NCBI GenBank assembly: GCA_010093485.1
Contig: MU001494.1
Coordinates: forward strand, 2,449,937 to 2,513,936
Length of the DNA: 64,000 bases
Reading direction: 5' to 3'
From: Karstenula rhodostoma CBS 690.94
Taxonomy: Eukaryota > Ascomycota > Dothideomycetes > Pleosporales > Didymosphaeriaceae
Position numbers and translations under genes: made by a program. The first letter of the stretch is position 1, and every line of letters begins with the position of its first letter. Below, piece by piece: positions 11,083 to 22,419 of the stretch. The notes under the pieces were generated by a model. It made no database searches and had not been told where the DNA came from. It saw nothing but the letters and a program-made list of their open reading frames with translations.

Positions 11083-11787
11083 ATGACCAGTAACAAGGTT
11101 CGCCGTGGCGCCAGGGGGGTCCGTAAGGTGAAGAGTGGTTGTTCGACGTGCAAGTACGGCCAAGGTATCTTCTCTTTCAAGGCGTGTTGCTCACCGGGTG
11201 TCAGGACCAGGCACAAGAAGTGTGACGAGCTGAAGCCGGTGTGCACCCAATGCGGAGAATCCGGCTGGACATGCGACTTTCTGAGCAAACCGAGTCCCTC
11301 CTCCGCGGTATCCTCTCTCCAGCTTGGCGACACCGACGCGATGCACTTCGAATATTTCCGGCTCATATGTGCTCCAGAGTTCTCTTTTGTCTTCGAAACC
11401 GATACGTGGTCCAATATCGTGCTGCAGGCGGCTTGCACGAATGCGTCATTCCGCCGCATCGCTCTTGCCGTTGGTGCCCTCAGCCGAAGTCGCTACATGA
11501 AATCTAGCCGACAGACTGCAGAAAGATACGCTCTGTGCCAATACAATATGGTAATCAGAGATCTCGGTCTGCTAAACCACTCACCAGAGATTGCTCTACG
11601 TATCGTCCTGGCTTGTATAATGCTGATCGTCCTCGAATTCCTTCTCGAAAACTACGACAGGATTCAAATCCATCTGCGTAGTGCGGTGTCTATGCTTAGC
11701 GCACTTGATGGTCAATTTGAAACAGAGACGATATTCTATGTTCAAGCTCTTGCATACATCCAAGACATGATGTCTTGTCGCTACTGA
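11083..11787 (+). CDS. Zn2Cys6 transcription factor, short (possibly truncated)
   Basis: Two exons (11083-11153 and 11205-11787) give 217 residues. The 51-nt intron is a multiple of three and interrupts the zinc cluster. Removing it restores CSTCKTRHKKCDELKPVCTQ, then C plus SGWTCDF, which gives the six-cysteine fungal binuclear cluster near residues 20-47, preceded by a basic arm. Downstream is the start of a Fungal_trans_2-like helical region (FEYFRLICAPEFSFVFETDT, LALAVGALSRSR-like segment). Typical members are 400-700 residues, but this frame ends at TGA in SCRY. It is therefore either truncated or continues through an unrecognised intron. It lies 258 nt upstream of the epoxide hydrolase and in the same direction, so it could be a local regulator; that is inference only. 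Confidence 0.75.
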   Translation: MTSNKVRRGARGVRKVKSGCSTCKYGQGIFSFKACCSPGVRTRHKKCDELKPVCTQCGESGWTCDFLSKPSPSSAVSSLQLGDTDAMHFEYFRLICAPEFSFVFETDTWSNIVLQAACTNASFRRIALAVGALSRSRYMKSSRQTAERYALCQYNMVIRDLGLLNHSPEIALRIVLACIMLIVLEFLLENYDRIQIHLRSAVSMLSALDGQFETETIFYVQALAYIQDMMSCRY

Positions 11788-12044
11788 GTAACACTCACTG
11801 TGCCTGGTGTGAGTATGTTCCCAACTAGGCCTGCAAACCCCATTCTCATTGGTTGGTGCGTAAACCTTAAAAGATATCCGGGAAGGATGCACAAGAGTCA
11901 TGAGCTGACATGATACAGGACGCTTGCAACGACCTTATCATGGTACTATAAGAAGGATCACAATCCTCTAGCAACTGTTATTATTGCTTCTTGATAAACA
12001 AGGCGCTGGTTCCTGCTAGCAGCATCGCTCCCTCTTTTGCAATA

Positions 12045-13428
12045 ATGCCCACCAACACGCCCTTCAAGATCGCCATTCCAGATGAGAAGCTACGGCGACT
12101 GAAGAAGAAGCTCCTTTTCACCGACTTACCCGATGAAGTAACGAGCACAAAAGATCCGTGGGCTCGTGGCGTGCCACTAAGCGACATCAAACGTCTCACG
12201 GCATACTGGGCGGAAACCTTCGATTGGAGAAAGGCCGAAACCAAGCTGAACGAGCTTCCACAGTTTGTCACTACTATTAACGTGGATGATTTCGGACAAT
12301 ACGATGTTCATTACGTCCATAAAAAAAGCGAGTCCGTACAAGGCATTCCGCTTTTATTCCTCCATGGCTGGCCGGGTGGTTTCTTCGAGGTTTCGAAACT
12401 GCTCCCCTACCTGCACGGCGGCGAGAGTGAGGCTGCCTTCCATGTCGTTGCACCAAGCCTGGTCGATTTCGGGTTCTCCTCCGAGAGTAAGAAGGTGTGG
12501 TTCGTCCTAATCTATGGCGTGATTTGACTAAAGATGCATAGGATGGGTTCGCCATCGATCAGCACGCGGAAGTATGTCATAAACTCATGATATCTCTCGG
12601 GTATAATGAATACGGTGAGCCGGGTTGTACCGCCATGGAGTATCTTCTGCAGCTCACCCTAGTACAGTGGTACACGGCGGAGATCTCGGCGGCCTTACAG
12701 CACGTTTCATCGCTCTGAAATACGGCCGTGCACACTGTAAAGCGGTGCACGTAACCAACGTTATCCCAGCGGAGCCCACAGAAGCCAAACATCCCGAAAT
12801 CTATGCAGAGGTGCAGTCCACATCCCTCAGCGCTCTCGAAATCGACGGCCTGGCCCGCACCGCAAAGCACTTCTCGAAGGCTTCAGGCTACTACCAGCTT
12901 GCCTCCACTCGACCCCAGACACTTGGATATGCACTAGCAGATAGTCCGGTCGCGCTACTCGCGTGGATATATGAGAAGCTGCACGACTGGGTTGATTCGG
13001 AATATAGATGGACGGATGATGATATTTGCACTTGGGTAAGCATCTACTGGTAAGTCCATCACAAGATTGGACGTGCACGAGTAGCGCTCAAGACAAGTTA
13101 CTATAGGTTTTCTACCGCAGGCCCCGCTGCTTCCAGCCGCGCGTTCTACGAGTTCGAAAATCGTCAACCAGAACCTGCTTTCCCGGCCTCACAAGTCTAT
13201 ATCAATGTCCCGCTCGGCGTGGTGCGTTTTGCGAATGATATCGTTCTACTGCCGCGTCTGTGGAACAGGACACTCGGTCCTGTGATATACGAGAGTGAGT
13301 ACGATGTCGGGGGGCATTGGGCGGCATGGGAACGCCCAGATGCTATTGCGAAAGACTTGCAAGCTATGTTTGGTAGAGACGGTCCCGCTTTTGCTTGTGT
13401 GACCGGGAAACCCGGATTCACAGAGTAG
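12045..13428 (+). CDS. Epoxide hydrolase (EHN / alpha-beta hydrolase family)
   Basis: This 408-residue enzyme opens epoxides to diols. Four exons are read: 12045-12494, 12542-12614, 12668-13049 and 13107-13428, with GT-AG introns of 47, 53 and 57 nt that keep phase. The N-terminal EHN domain reads FKIAIPDEKLRRLKKKL and W-x-E-x-F-DWRKAETKLNELPQF. The oxyanion motif is LLFLHGWPGGFFEVSKLLP. The nucleophile Asp lies in VVHGGDLGG, which corresponds to GGDWG in other members, and the catalytic His lies in EYDVGGHWAAWERP. The C-terminal FSTAGPAASSRAFYE block carries the lid tyrosine. I chose ATG 12045 because the upstream in-frame extension lacks an ATG. No signal peptide is visible, so it is probably cytosolic. 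Soluble epoxide hydrolases of this family act in detoxification or secondary metabolism; the substrate is not predictable here. Confidence 0.93.
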
Positions 13429-13825
13429 TGAAAAGAATGATTTCGACAAGGTTGTAGTGAGCTGTGCAATCATTGACATAAATGGAGTAGCAAAGTATTC
13501 CTGCCATGTTTCCAGCCATTTATAGCCAGCGCAAGATACTGCTACGGTTCTTCCATTTTGTCTAAGGGCTACCCGTGGACGCATTTTCTACACGAAACGC
13601 ATCATCGAGTATACGTTGGCGCTCTTCGAAAAAAGCCAAACTGGGTTAGAAACCAACGAAACCACAATTATCGTGAGGTAAGTACTTTCATGAGTACCCA
13701 GGTACCTATGCAGGCTTTCACGTGATATATGCACCCCGCACGCTGCGCACCTGGTGTAACGATGAAAATCGCATCCACCATACTGTGCTGTGATCTCGTC
13801 CGCATCGTCAAACGCATCGTAGACT
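13429..13825. other. Intergenic
   Basis: No gene supported. This is the 3' end of the epoxide hydrolase and the presumed promoter of the CCCH-RBR gene. Confidence 0.5.
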
Positions 13826-16381
13826 ATGATTCCTTGCATTTTCTTTGCACGCGGCAGGTGCCGCAAGGGCGAGGCTTGCACTTTCCTCCACGAGAGAATG
13901 CTAAGAGCTGACGATCCTCCCGTTGCTGCTTTTGAAGCACTCATAATCAGTCCAGACACCCAGGGTCCAAGACTTGGGCCAAATCTATCAGGTCATCCGC
14001 AGAACAGCTCTTCAGACTCTCGTGCAACAGTTCTCTGCAGATTTGTCACACGTCTCGGAGGTTGCAGGAATGCTGCCTGTCCATACTCCCACAATATTGA
14101 CAAGCCCCAAACGAACAGCCCAGGGATCCCAGAAGAAGAGTTGAAAGAAGACGACGTGAGTTATCACTTCGGGCATCTATCCATTGACTGACAACACGGC
14201 CAGGAAGAAGATGCTGATATCGATTTCACACGCAGCCTATCAGGAGCAGCGGTCCACTTCAACGAGTTTGGCAATGTTGAGAGGATATCTCTCCCAGCCG
14301 ACTTTTCCACAGCACGGATTACTGGACTCCCTCCACATAGCACACCGCACATGGTTGCCGAGATTGTACACGGACTACAAGTTGAGATCGATGCCGAATG
14401 TATTCGCATCCCCAAACAAGATTCGAGACTGGAAACCATGGCCATTGTGAGAGTTGAAGATCCACTATTTGCACTCAAGCTGAGCGATAAAGTTCGGCAA
14501 CATATGACGGGGCTGAAGGCCATATCCCTGCCAACGGATTCAAAGCCTTCTAATGCCAGGAAAGTCTACGTGTCTTGGCATCGACCCACGCGGGTTGTGT
14601 GGTTGAACTTTACCGTTGGGGGGAACCTGAATCAAGTCGCGCAGCGGTTTAACAACGCCGAATACAAGATTCTGGGTCAGGTGGTAAAGGCTACGGTCGA
14701 GAAAGCATCAACATATGGTCACAGTGGCTTTCATAAACCTGTGATAGGGACCGTGACCCTTAGCAACGTACCCGCCGATGCAAAGTCAGGGGATATCGGG
14801 CGCATATTCAGATACAGCGACAGACTGACACACACCGAAATGGGAGCACCTAGCTACATGGCTAAACATGCCGAGGTCGGTGTGGACGTCCGGTCCCGTC
14901 TAGAGGAGCATGGAGCACTGGAGAGTTTCTACATGCCGCCCACTCAGCCCAAGAAACGCGTGAAAGCCACCGCCTTGTTCCAAGAAGAGGCAGATGCTCG
15001 GTCAGCGTGCTCCTTAAACAACACCCAAATCCCTATTCTGGGGAAAGGCAAGCTTACCGTGACGCTAGTTCAAGCAGTCAAAACAAAGATATCTACGACT
15101 ATCTACACTGCATCAAGGAGCATGATTGACCAAGAGCGCAAGAGGTGGCAAGAACAGTATCTTACGCTCCACGTCTATCATGATCCCCTGAAACAATTCA
15201 CAACCTTGAAGGTCGAAGGCAACGACGCGAAGATAGTGGCCGATGCACGCAAGACCATAGACAAGATTTTCGGCGGGACGTTGCTGATGAACGAAGAAGA
15301 GGTCCTGTGGAGTACAGCGCTGAACAGCAACGGCAGCGTATACAGGCAGCTGAAAGATATTGAGAGTGAGTTGAACATAGCGATCAGCAGAGACAAGTCC
15401 AAACGGCAGCTACGATATCATGGCTCTCTCGACAAACTCGCCCAGACGGTGCATCGAGTAACTGATCTGCTCAAGGAGAAGCCAGCAACGGTTCACTACA
15501 TCAGTCTCGACCCCGTGCAATTCTCTTGGGCAATACGGGCCGGCTTCAAGAACATTCAACAGGCTTTAGGCGAGGACATTGCGGCCTTTGACGTTGTCTC
15601 CAAAAAGATAACTATACATGGCACCACTCAACAGTATGACGAAGCTATGGACATCATAGCTGGTAAACGTACCAACGCAATCTTTGGTCCGAGGGAAGCG
15701 GCGCGCTGGGCACAGAACGATTGTCCGATATGCTTTTGCGAGGCCGAGAACCCCGTATCGACACGCTGCAACCATACCTATTGCCTTGAGTGCTTCGAAG
15801 GGTGCTGCAAGGCCGCGGCATCCAGCAGCGCCTTCGCCTTCCACGTCAAGTGCCAGGGCGAGGAAGGGAAGTGCACCCACATATTCACCCTACAAGAACT
15901 GAGAGATAGTCTCTCGTCTTCAGTCTTTGAGACCGTACTCCACTCCTCGTTTCAAGACCACATCAAGCAGCACCCCAATCTGTTCCACTACTGTCCCACA
16001 CCCGATTGCGACTACATCTACCGATGCACAACGTCTGGCGCAGATCGACCATCCCACACGTGCGCAAACTGCTTAGAGCTGATCTGCACGTCATGCCATG
16101 CACTTCATGGGCGTTACGCGTGTGCGGAGTACAAGGATATTCAGTCTGGCGGTTACGAGGCTCTCGAGCGCCTCAAGAAGGAGCTCAACATCAAGGACTG
16201 TCCGAAATGTACAACGCCGATGGAGAAGACCGAGGGCTGCAACCACATGACTTGCGGTGGGTGCAAGGCACACATATGCTGGGTGTGCATGGCAGTGTTT
16301 TCCACCAGCGCGCAATGCTACGATCACATGACTGAGAAACACGGCAGCATTGGACTGGGACTAGAGCGCTTCGCGTTTTGA
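13826..16381 (+). CDS. CCCH zinc-finger plus RBR (RING-IBR-RING) E3 ubiquitin ligase
   Basis: Two exons (13826-14155, 14204-16381; intron 48 nt) encode 835 residues. The N-terminus has a CCCH finger starting at residue 4 (C-x7-C-x5-C-x3-H, CIFFARGRCRKGEACTFLH) and a second near residues 70-90 (C-x8-C-x4-C-x3-H). The middle 450 residues contain weak RRM/KH-like segments (for example LPPHSTPHMVAEIVHGLQVE and AKVTVTLVQ-like strands). The C-terminus is an RBR module. RING1 begins CPICFCEAENPVSTRCNHTYC near residue 616. An IBR follows with HYCPTPDCDYIYRC and CANCLELICTSCHALHG. Rcat is CPKCTTPMEKTEGCNHMTC near residue 775, with the expected catalytic Cys in NHMTC near 793. RBR ligases accept ubiquitin on that Cys before transferring it to substrate. 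Two RNA-binding-type fingers on an RBR suggest RNA-linked ubiquitination; the partner is unknown. Confidence 0.92.
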
Positions 16382-18483
16382 TTCATAATCTTTTGATCTA
16401 GATCTATGGAACAGTGAGGTTATTGGACATTCAGTGTTTGAGATATATAGTAGTGTGGAGCATGCATACATCGTACCTTCCCCTTCACCCCCAAGTACGC
16501 ACGCAACCCGCTCTACCACCTACCCACCAAGCAGAAGATCTACCACACGGCTCACCCATTGAAGCTCAGCGTGCGAGATAAACAGGCAGAGGGAGTGCAG
16601 CACCATTCGTTCACCGCAGCCCCAACCCTCCGCCTCGGAGCTCACACGCTACCACTCCTACCACCCACCAGTCTCCCTTCCTCTTCCACCCTCTTCCAAT
16701 CACGGTGTATCCTCTACCGTGCTAGGAGCGGCTCACCATCCCCGCTTCCCTCCTTATCAATCCCACGATACCAGCCGCCGTCCAAGCCCATCCACCCTCC
16801 CTCTCTGGGTACGTACCTACCTCGGACCACGCCTCTCGCAGGATCACGACAACCCACATCCGCCGCGGCCCACGACCTCCATGCGGAAGCTCCTCACGCC
16901 TCGTGCCCACCTCCTCGATGATCTCTACTCTACATCCCGATCCCGATCGCGAATCCTCTGCGTCGCAACTCCCCCACCCAGAGCACACCACACCACAGCA
17001 CAACAACAACTTCAAGCTCCGACACCACGAACCCACGCCGTCGAGACAAAAGTCAACGCTTCATTTCCATTTCCATTTTCATATGTATTTCACAACAGCG
17101 GTAGCCAAGTTTCCCAAGCGATCCGTCCGGCACACCGTCGCACCCACCACCGCGGTCCCAAAACCCGACGACGATCGTCTGCCGTCATACCGCAGATCCC
17201 CATTTCGCACCTCTCGCCCTGCAACTGCAACCAGCTTTCTACATCCCTCGCTTCCGCACGCAGCGCATGACGTCTGCCCAAGCTCCCCTCCTTGCTCCTC
17301 GCGCAGGGGGTATATAATAAGAAGCGTTGGTTGCTCTCGTGGAAAGTTATACTCGAAAACGAAGATTGGATGATTGCTTGGCGGTGGGATTTGGACATTG
17401 ACGTTGACATTCCAGCTTTTCCCCCCTCGCCCTCGTCAAGCCGCAGGACCGAGGAAGGGTAAGTGCCTACGTAGCTTTGACGTGCCTCGTTACCGCGCGG
17501 GCGCGCGAGGTAGGTCGCGCGAACGCAACATGCGATACGATGCGAGCCTCCAGTCCAGTTCCAGTCCAGTCCGCTAGCGCCAACCACCGTACGGCACACC
17601 TTCCCAACACCATCCGCGGTTGAGCGCACCGGGCTCAGCTCAGCGCCCGTGTACATATACTTCTGCGGTTCCTTTATCTGCGTTATCTTTCTCGTCAAGC
17701 TTCTCTTCTCTTCACTTCCCTCCGTTCGTTAGCGCGTCCTCGGTTTCCACAATGTCACTTCGTATGAGAGGGATGAGGAGACGAGGAAGAGGTAGCGTAT
17801 GACATTGGCATTTCGCTACATGCACATGCACACGCTCCACTCCGCTCCGCCGCAATCACACGTCTCGCCCGTCCCGCACCCAGCCGGATACATACAAGTC
17901 GCCGGGCGCGCGAAGAGCAGTCGGAGCCCACATTCCTGCGGCCTGCACGCCCTCTCTAAGAAAAAAATAATACACCAAGCCAGTCACCCCCTCCCCTCAA
18001 GAAAGATAGATACCGATGTCGTTATGGATTAGAGATGGATTGGTGTCGGTGGTCGGTTGGTTATAGGTTGTAGGTGACGAGAAAATGTCAAGATTCGGAC
18101 GAAGAAAAAGGCGAACACGAAGGAGAAGAAAAACTCCGGTAGATGGTGATATATGGTGAGGCTCTCGACGCGCGACAACCGTACGCGTACAAGTCAAGTC
18201 TTGTACAAGTAGCTCCAGCCCGGGGATTCGATCCGAAGCTTTAACCTCGAGGGTGCGACGTTGAAAGACGACCCTCTCATCGGTGCTTGCGGAAAGCGGT
18301 GCTGGTTGTGCCTGCGGAGATAGATCGCTACGTTGCTAATGGTTTGTGTTACAGGCCGGAAACGCGAAATGAAGCAAGCTGAAGAAACACGGTAGTCGTG
18401 GCAAGGGTAACGGCAAGGTTAATAGTGTGCAAAGTCGTGTTTATCGTGGCGGACGTGGAGGCAAACGGGCTCGGAAGCCAGCG
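16382..18483. other. 2.1-kb gene-free stretch downstream of the C2H2 regulator
   Basis: The region is rich in C, in CCA/CCT runs and in CT tracts on the plus strand. No open frame shows a recognisable domain. A tiny ATG frame sits at 17751-17801 after a CT-rich leader and is too short to call. The stretch may contain long 3' UTRs from both sides or an unannotated non-coding transcript. Confidence 0.45.
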
Positions 18484-19984
18484 TCATTCTTCCATCCTGC
18501 CGAAGAACGCGTCGTCGTCCTCGTCTGCACGACCGCGGCTGCGAGAGTTGGACTGGCGGAAGTCGTCTTCGCTCTCCTCCTCCATCTCGACGTCCTTGTC
18601 ATGGTGGTAGTGGTTACCGCGCAAACTCGACTGCTGCGCCGTTACAGTGTGGATGCCGGACATGGACAGACCGTTGCCGTAATCCAGAAACTTGGCTGGT
18701 AGCGGCGGCACCGGAGGCACATCGGGAGGAAGAGCGATGGGACCAGACTTGGGCGTGCCGTACGAGCAGCTCAGGAGACCGACAGCAGCAGCGAGGTCCG
18801 CCTGGTCGTTCTCATCGTCACGATACGAGCCGGCAACCGAGGTACCCGAAGTAGTGGGGCGATCCGACACGTTACTCCAGTGGCGATAATGCCCATTTTG
18901 CCCATTGTCAGAGAACACGGTCGACTGGTACGACTGGCTGTAGGCGGAGCTGTTGGCAGAGTAGCGCTTGATGGAGCGGCTGGCATAATGATTGCGGGGG
19001 AGGGAGCCTACGGCGTGATCGTCAAGTTGTGGGGGCGGGGTAGTGTCGGTGGAGCTCAAATCATCGTGCAAGTCTGAAGTACCCGAAGCAGGGGGCGACG
19101 GCGAAGAGTGATCGCTGTCACCGGCCTCGGCATTCATGGCAACGAGGACAGAGGCTGCCTCGAGCAGTTGCACCTGCTGGTGCTTGGAGATGAGCAGCTT
19201 AGATGTGTACTGCCACTCAGGGGTGTGCTCCCAACTAAAACAAAAAAAGTCAACGCAGTTCAAGACAAAACAGGTGCCCAGGTCGTGCAGAGTGAGGATA
19301 GGGCATTCGTCTCGAGCCGTGAAAGTGTGTGGAAGGACGGTCTACTGGGGGCGACTGACAGGTGCTTGGTAAGACAACTGCTGTGCTTGTATCCTTTACC
19401 ACATTTTTCACATCTCAATTCGCTACCACTTGTGCGCTTGCTCTCGACCTTGAGGCGAGAGCCCTCGCTCGCACGACGTATCCTGGACTTGGTGTTCGCC
19501 TTTTCGTGCTCGGGCATGGCGGCGAGCGGAGGGCCGTCGGTGATGGCTTCGGACTTGGACGCTGCGCTGTAGCTTCCTGGACCAAATGCGGAGCCACTGC
19601 TCGGGACGCTCGAGGCCATGGACGATATGCCGCTCAGACTGGGTCCTCGAAACTGCACGGCGGGCTTTGAGGGTCTGCGCTGCTGAGCGTCGAGGGGTGC
19701 ACCGGACATGCCCTTGGCTGCGGCTGCTATCGCTGCGATGTTGCCGGCCGCGTTGTTGGTCATGCTCTTGCGGCGGGTGACGCGGTGTGCCGGGTTCATC
19801 GAGGCGGCAGACAACGAATGCGAGTGCGGGCGCGACTTTGGGAGCGAGCCAGCCATGGAGCTGGAATGGCGGTGCTGGCTTGTGGGGCGGACAGCGATGG
19901 ATTCCTATAGTGGGGAGCAACGTCAGCCAAAGTTGGGGTGGGAGAGCAATGGTCGAGGCAATTACGTGCCTTGAGGACAGTCAT
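18484..19984 (-). CDS. C2H2 zinc-finger regulatory protein
   Basis: Three exons (19984-19970, 19904-19360, 19234-18484) encode 436 residues. Exon 1 is only 15 nt (MTVLK). Its intron appears to be GC-AG (AAG|GCACGT ... CTATAG) and joins in phase to ESIAVRPTSQHRHSSSMAGS, which then runs into LPKSRPHSHSLSAAS and RVTRRKSM. A second intron (125 nt, GT-AG) interrupts the only clear zinc finger. Removing it gives CEKCGKGYKHSSCLTKH followed by LWEH, a C-x2-C-x12-H-x3-H finger, then a helix WQYTSKLLISKHQQVQLLEA. The rest is low-complexity, Ser/Pro-rich and ends acidic (DEDDDAFFGRMEE). The layout suggests a conserved fungal single-finger nuclear regulator, but I cannot give a gene name. If the GC donor is wrong, the protein would start at Met 19856. 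Confidence 0.85.
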
Positions 19985-22419
19985 GGTGTGGTGCGCCAAT
20001 TCTAGAAGGGGTGTCTTTGTTCGTCGGGCAAGCGAGCTGTCTCTACCAAAAATCGACGCTGTAATCCCGGGGATCGGCGACTTTTGTGGTCGTCGGGCGG
20101 AGGGGAGGTTGGTAAGCCGACGCGATCCGCGCTGCGGTGGGAAGAGGGCGAGGGGGGAGGGTGTGGCAGAGCGGCAGCTGGAGGGCAGAGAGGTATAAGC
20201 AGGTACTGGGAGGTGTAGTTGTGCAGTGGGTTGACTGTTCACAAAAATATGTGGAATGTGGACCCCTCTTCTGAAATGGCGTTACACGCTGGCCGGATCG
20301 TTTCGCATACAGGCGCCCCCAGGAACTCGGACGGCGGCGAGGCTCAGCGGAATGGTGCAGGGGAGCGAGTAGGGACCAGGAGGCGTGAGGGAGAGGAGAA
20401 GGACGGGGAGTGTGTACAGGGCGGTAGGGATGTGCGGCGGCAGCAGGCACGGAAAGATTTATCGCGAGTGCACGAGGGGGTGTCCTCAGTCTGGTGCTCG
20501 TCTGGGTCACGCGCAGCAAGCGGCTAGGCCAGGCTGAGCGTGACCTTTGAGCTTGATAGCGAGTGTTTGGACAGGTACCGGGCTGTGGCTGAGGGCCTGG
20601 GTGCCATGGCCAGCATGTCCGCATGTTCTATTAGGGGCCCGCAACTGGCTGGCAGTGGCTGCCCACAAATGAGCCGGCCGGCGCGGATGATGACATGTGT
20701 CGGCGCGTTTGCTTGCTTGCGGAGTGCTTGCTTTCCATCGCGGAGCCAGCCTGCGTGCTGCTGTCGCCGTCGCCAGGCACAGCCGAACCATGCGCAGCAC
20801 CTATGTACCTCCTGTCAGGTTCCTGAGCAACCAACGCAGGCGTGCCGCTAGAATCGCCCCTCGATAGATAGGCAGCCGGCCGTGATTCGAGCGCCAGGCG
20901 ACGGCCGGCCGGTTTGGGGGCACATGCCGATCCCGCACGGCAAGGGTCAAAACGCCGACGATTGGCACGGGACCCCGAGCGGAGGCCGTGAGGGAGACTG
21001 GCCACTGGCCACTGGCGCAAGCAGATCGCTGCCATCCACCATCCACCATCCACCATCCACCATCCAGCCCGTCGACGACGCGTGGGGAGCGCGCGGGGAT
21101 CGTCGAGCGGGAACGCCTGCTCTGTGCTAAGACAGACACACAATTCTCCTCTGCTCGCAACGCCGCCAGCGCTGCGTGGTGGCGGTCGGACCTCTAACTC
21201 CGAGCCCTCGCCTCGCCCTCGCCCTCGCCACAGCTGGACCCCGCCCTGCTGCCGCAATCGAGATGGGCCCCAGTGTCGTCTGTGCAGGACATCCACCTTG
21301 GGCTAATCCGCTGCGTCGTTGGTGGGATGGCTGCCATTGTGCCATCGCAAGGTGGGAGAGCTTGAAATGCCGGATACCCTCGACCGCAATGGCTTCGCGC
21401 ACCTTCTGACGCTACTGCTGCCGCCGCCGCCGCCGTCGTTGTCGTGCCTGGATGCCACCGCAATGCCATGCCCGGCCACACTGCCATGGTGGAAACAGTT
21501 CCAACGCCCGCCTCGTGCACTTGGCTAGGACGGATTCGCTGCGTCTGCGGCGTGGATTGGCACGAACGGGGCGGCGTCCGACTGCCAACTTTTGGCGCCA
21601 CGCCAGTTTCACCTCCACAGCAGCTGTGACGTCACCGGCGGGCATGTGCGCCATCACCACCACTCTCCGAACACGAAACCCATGCCAAGCGCGACCCACT
21701 CCGACAGCGAGACACCGCCTCGGAACCGCGCCATTTCTCAAATTCCATCGTGATCGCCTTTGTCGTGATGCCCATCCCAGTCTGCCCCGTTATGTAATCC
21801 GCTTCGTACGTGAAACGTGAAACGTGAAAGCATCCGTCGGCGTCCAGGCCGTCTGATCTGAACCCACAAAAGTCTCGCTGTAATCGCAACGACATGTGTA
21901 TCGCCATGGTCGAATCATGGCAGCTACCACGCGTTGGCGTGATTGAGTCGGTCGAGACCGTGTGACGGCCATGGATGCCCGCCTTCCCATCACCTCTACC
22001 TTGTCTTGACGTGACAATTTCTGGCCATGCGAAATTGCAGCCGGCGTGTTTTACTCTTGGCACAAAACTTGTCGTTGTCGGTAAGAATCAAATAGACACA
22101 TGACACGCATTCCAACGTAATAAGACTTTGGTGGAGTCAAAAGGCCAGACGCTGAATCGTCCTTTGTGGCATGCTTGCTTGCATTCGGGTAGCTCAGGGC
22201 AACACTGTGTGCAGGATCCACACCCGTCTCCATCATCCCCGCGTGGGTGCAGAAATGTTCGCAGTCTCAATCGCAACATGGGATATATCATTTCCTGCGC
22301 TAGAAAGAGTAGGAACGAACCAATCGACAAAATTAAAATCAGAGCAAGAGCAGGTACTACTATTGCACTTGCATCAATACAATAACCTGTTCAGCGCCCC
22401 ATCCAACCATGGTCCACAC
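19985..22419. other. 2.4-kb gene-free stretch upstream of the C2H2 regulator
   Basis: No recognisable protein-coding frame on either strand. It contains the tandem repeat at 21032-21066, a short CGTGAAA triplication near 21810-21830 and GC-rich low-complexity DNA. It lies between the 5' end of the C2H2 gene and the 3' end of the Rab5 gene, both on the minus strand, so it is probably a large promoter or long leader of the C2H2 gene, or an unannotated non-coding RNA. Confidence 0.5.
21032..21066. repeat. Tandem repeat (CCATCCA)x5
   Basis: Five perfect copies of a 7-bp unit in the long non-coding stretch upstream of the C2H2 gene. Likely to vary in length between strains. Confidence 0.95.

Noticed and set aside
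18210..18300. tRNA-like box B motif (GGATTCGATCC)
   Set aside because: I could not fold a consistent cloverleaf on either strand; no plausible anticodon arm.
20043..21300. Several long GC-rich frames on both strands
   Set aside because: High GC and lack of stop codons explain them; none shows a domain or an ATG in good context.
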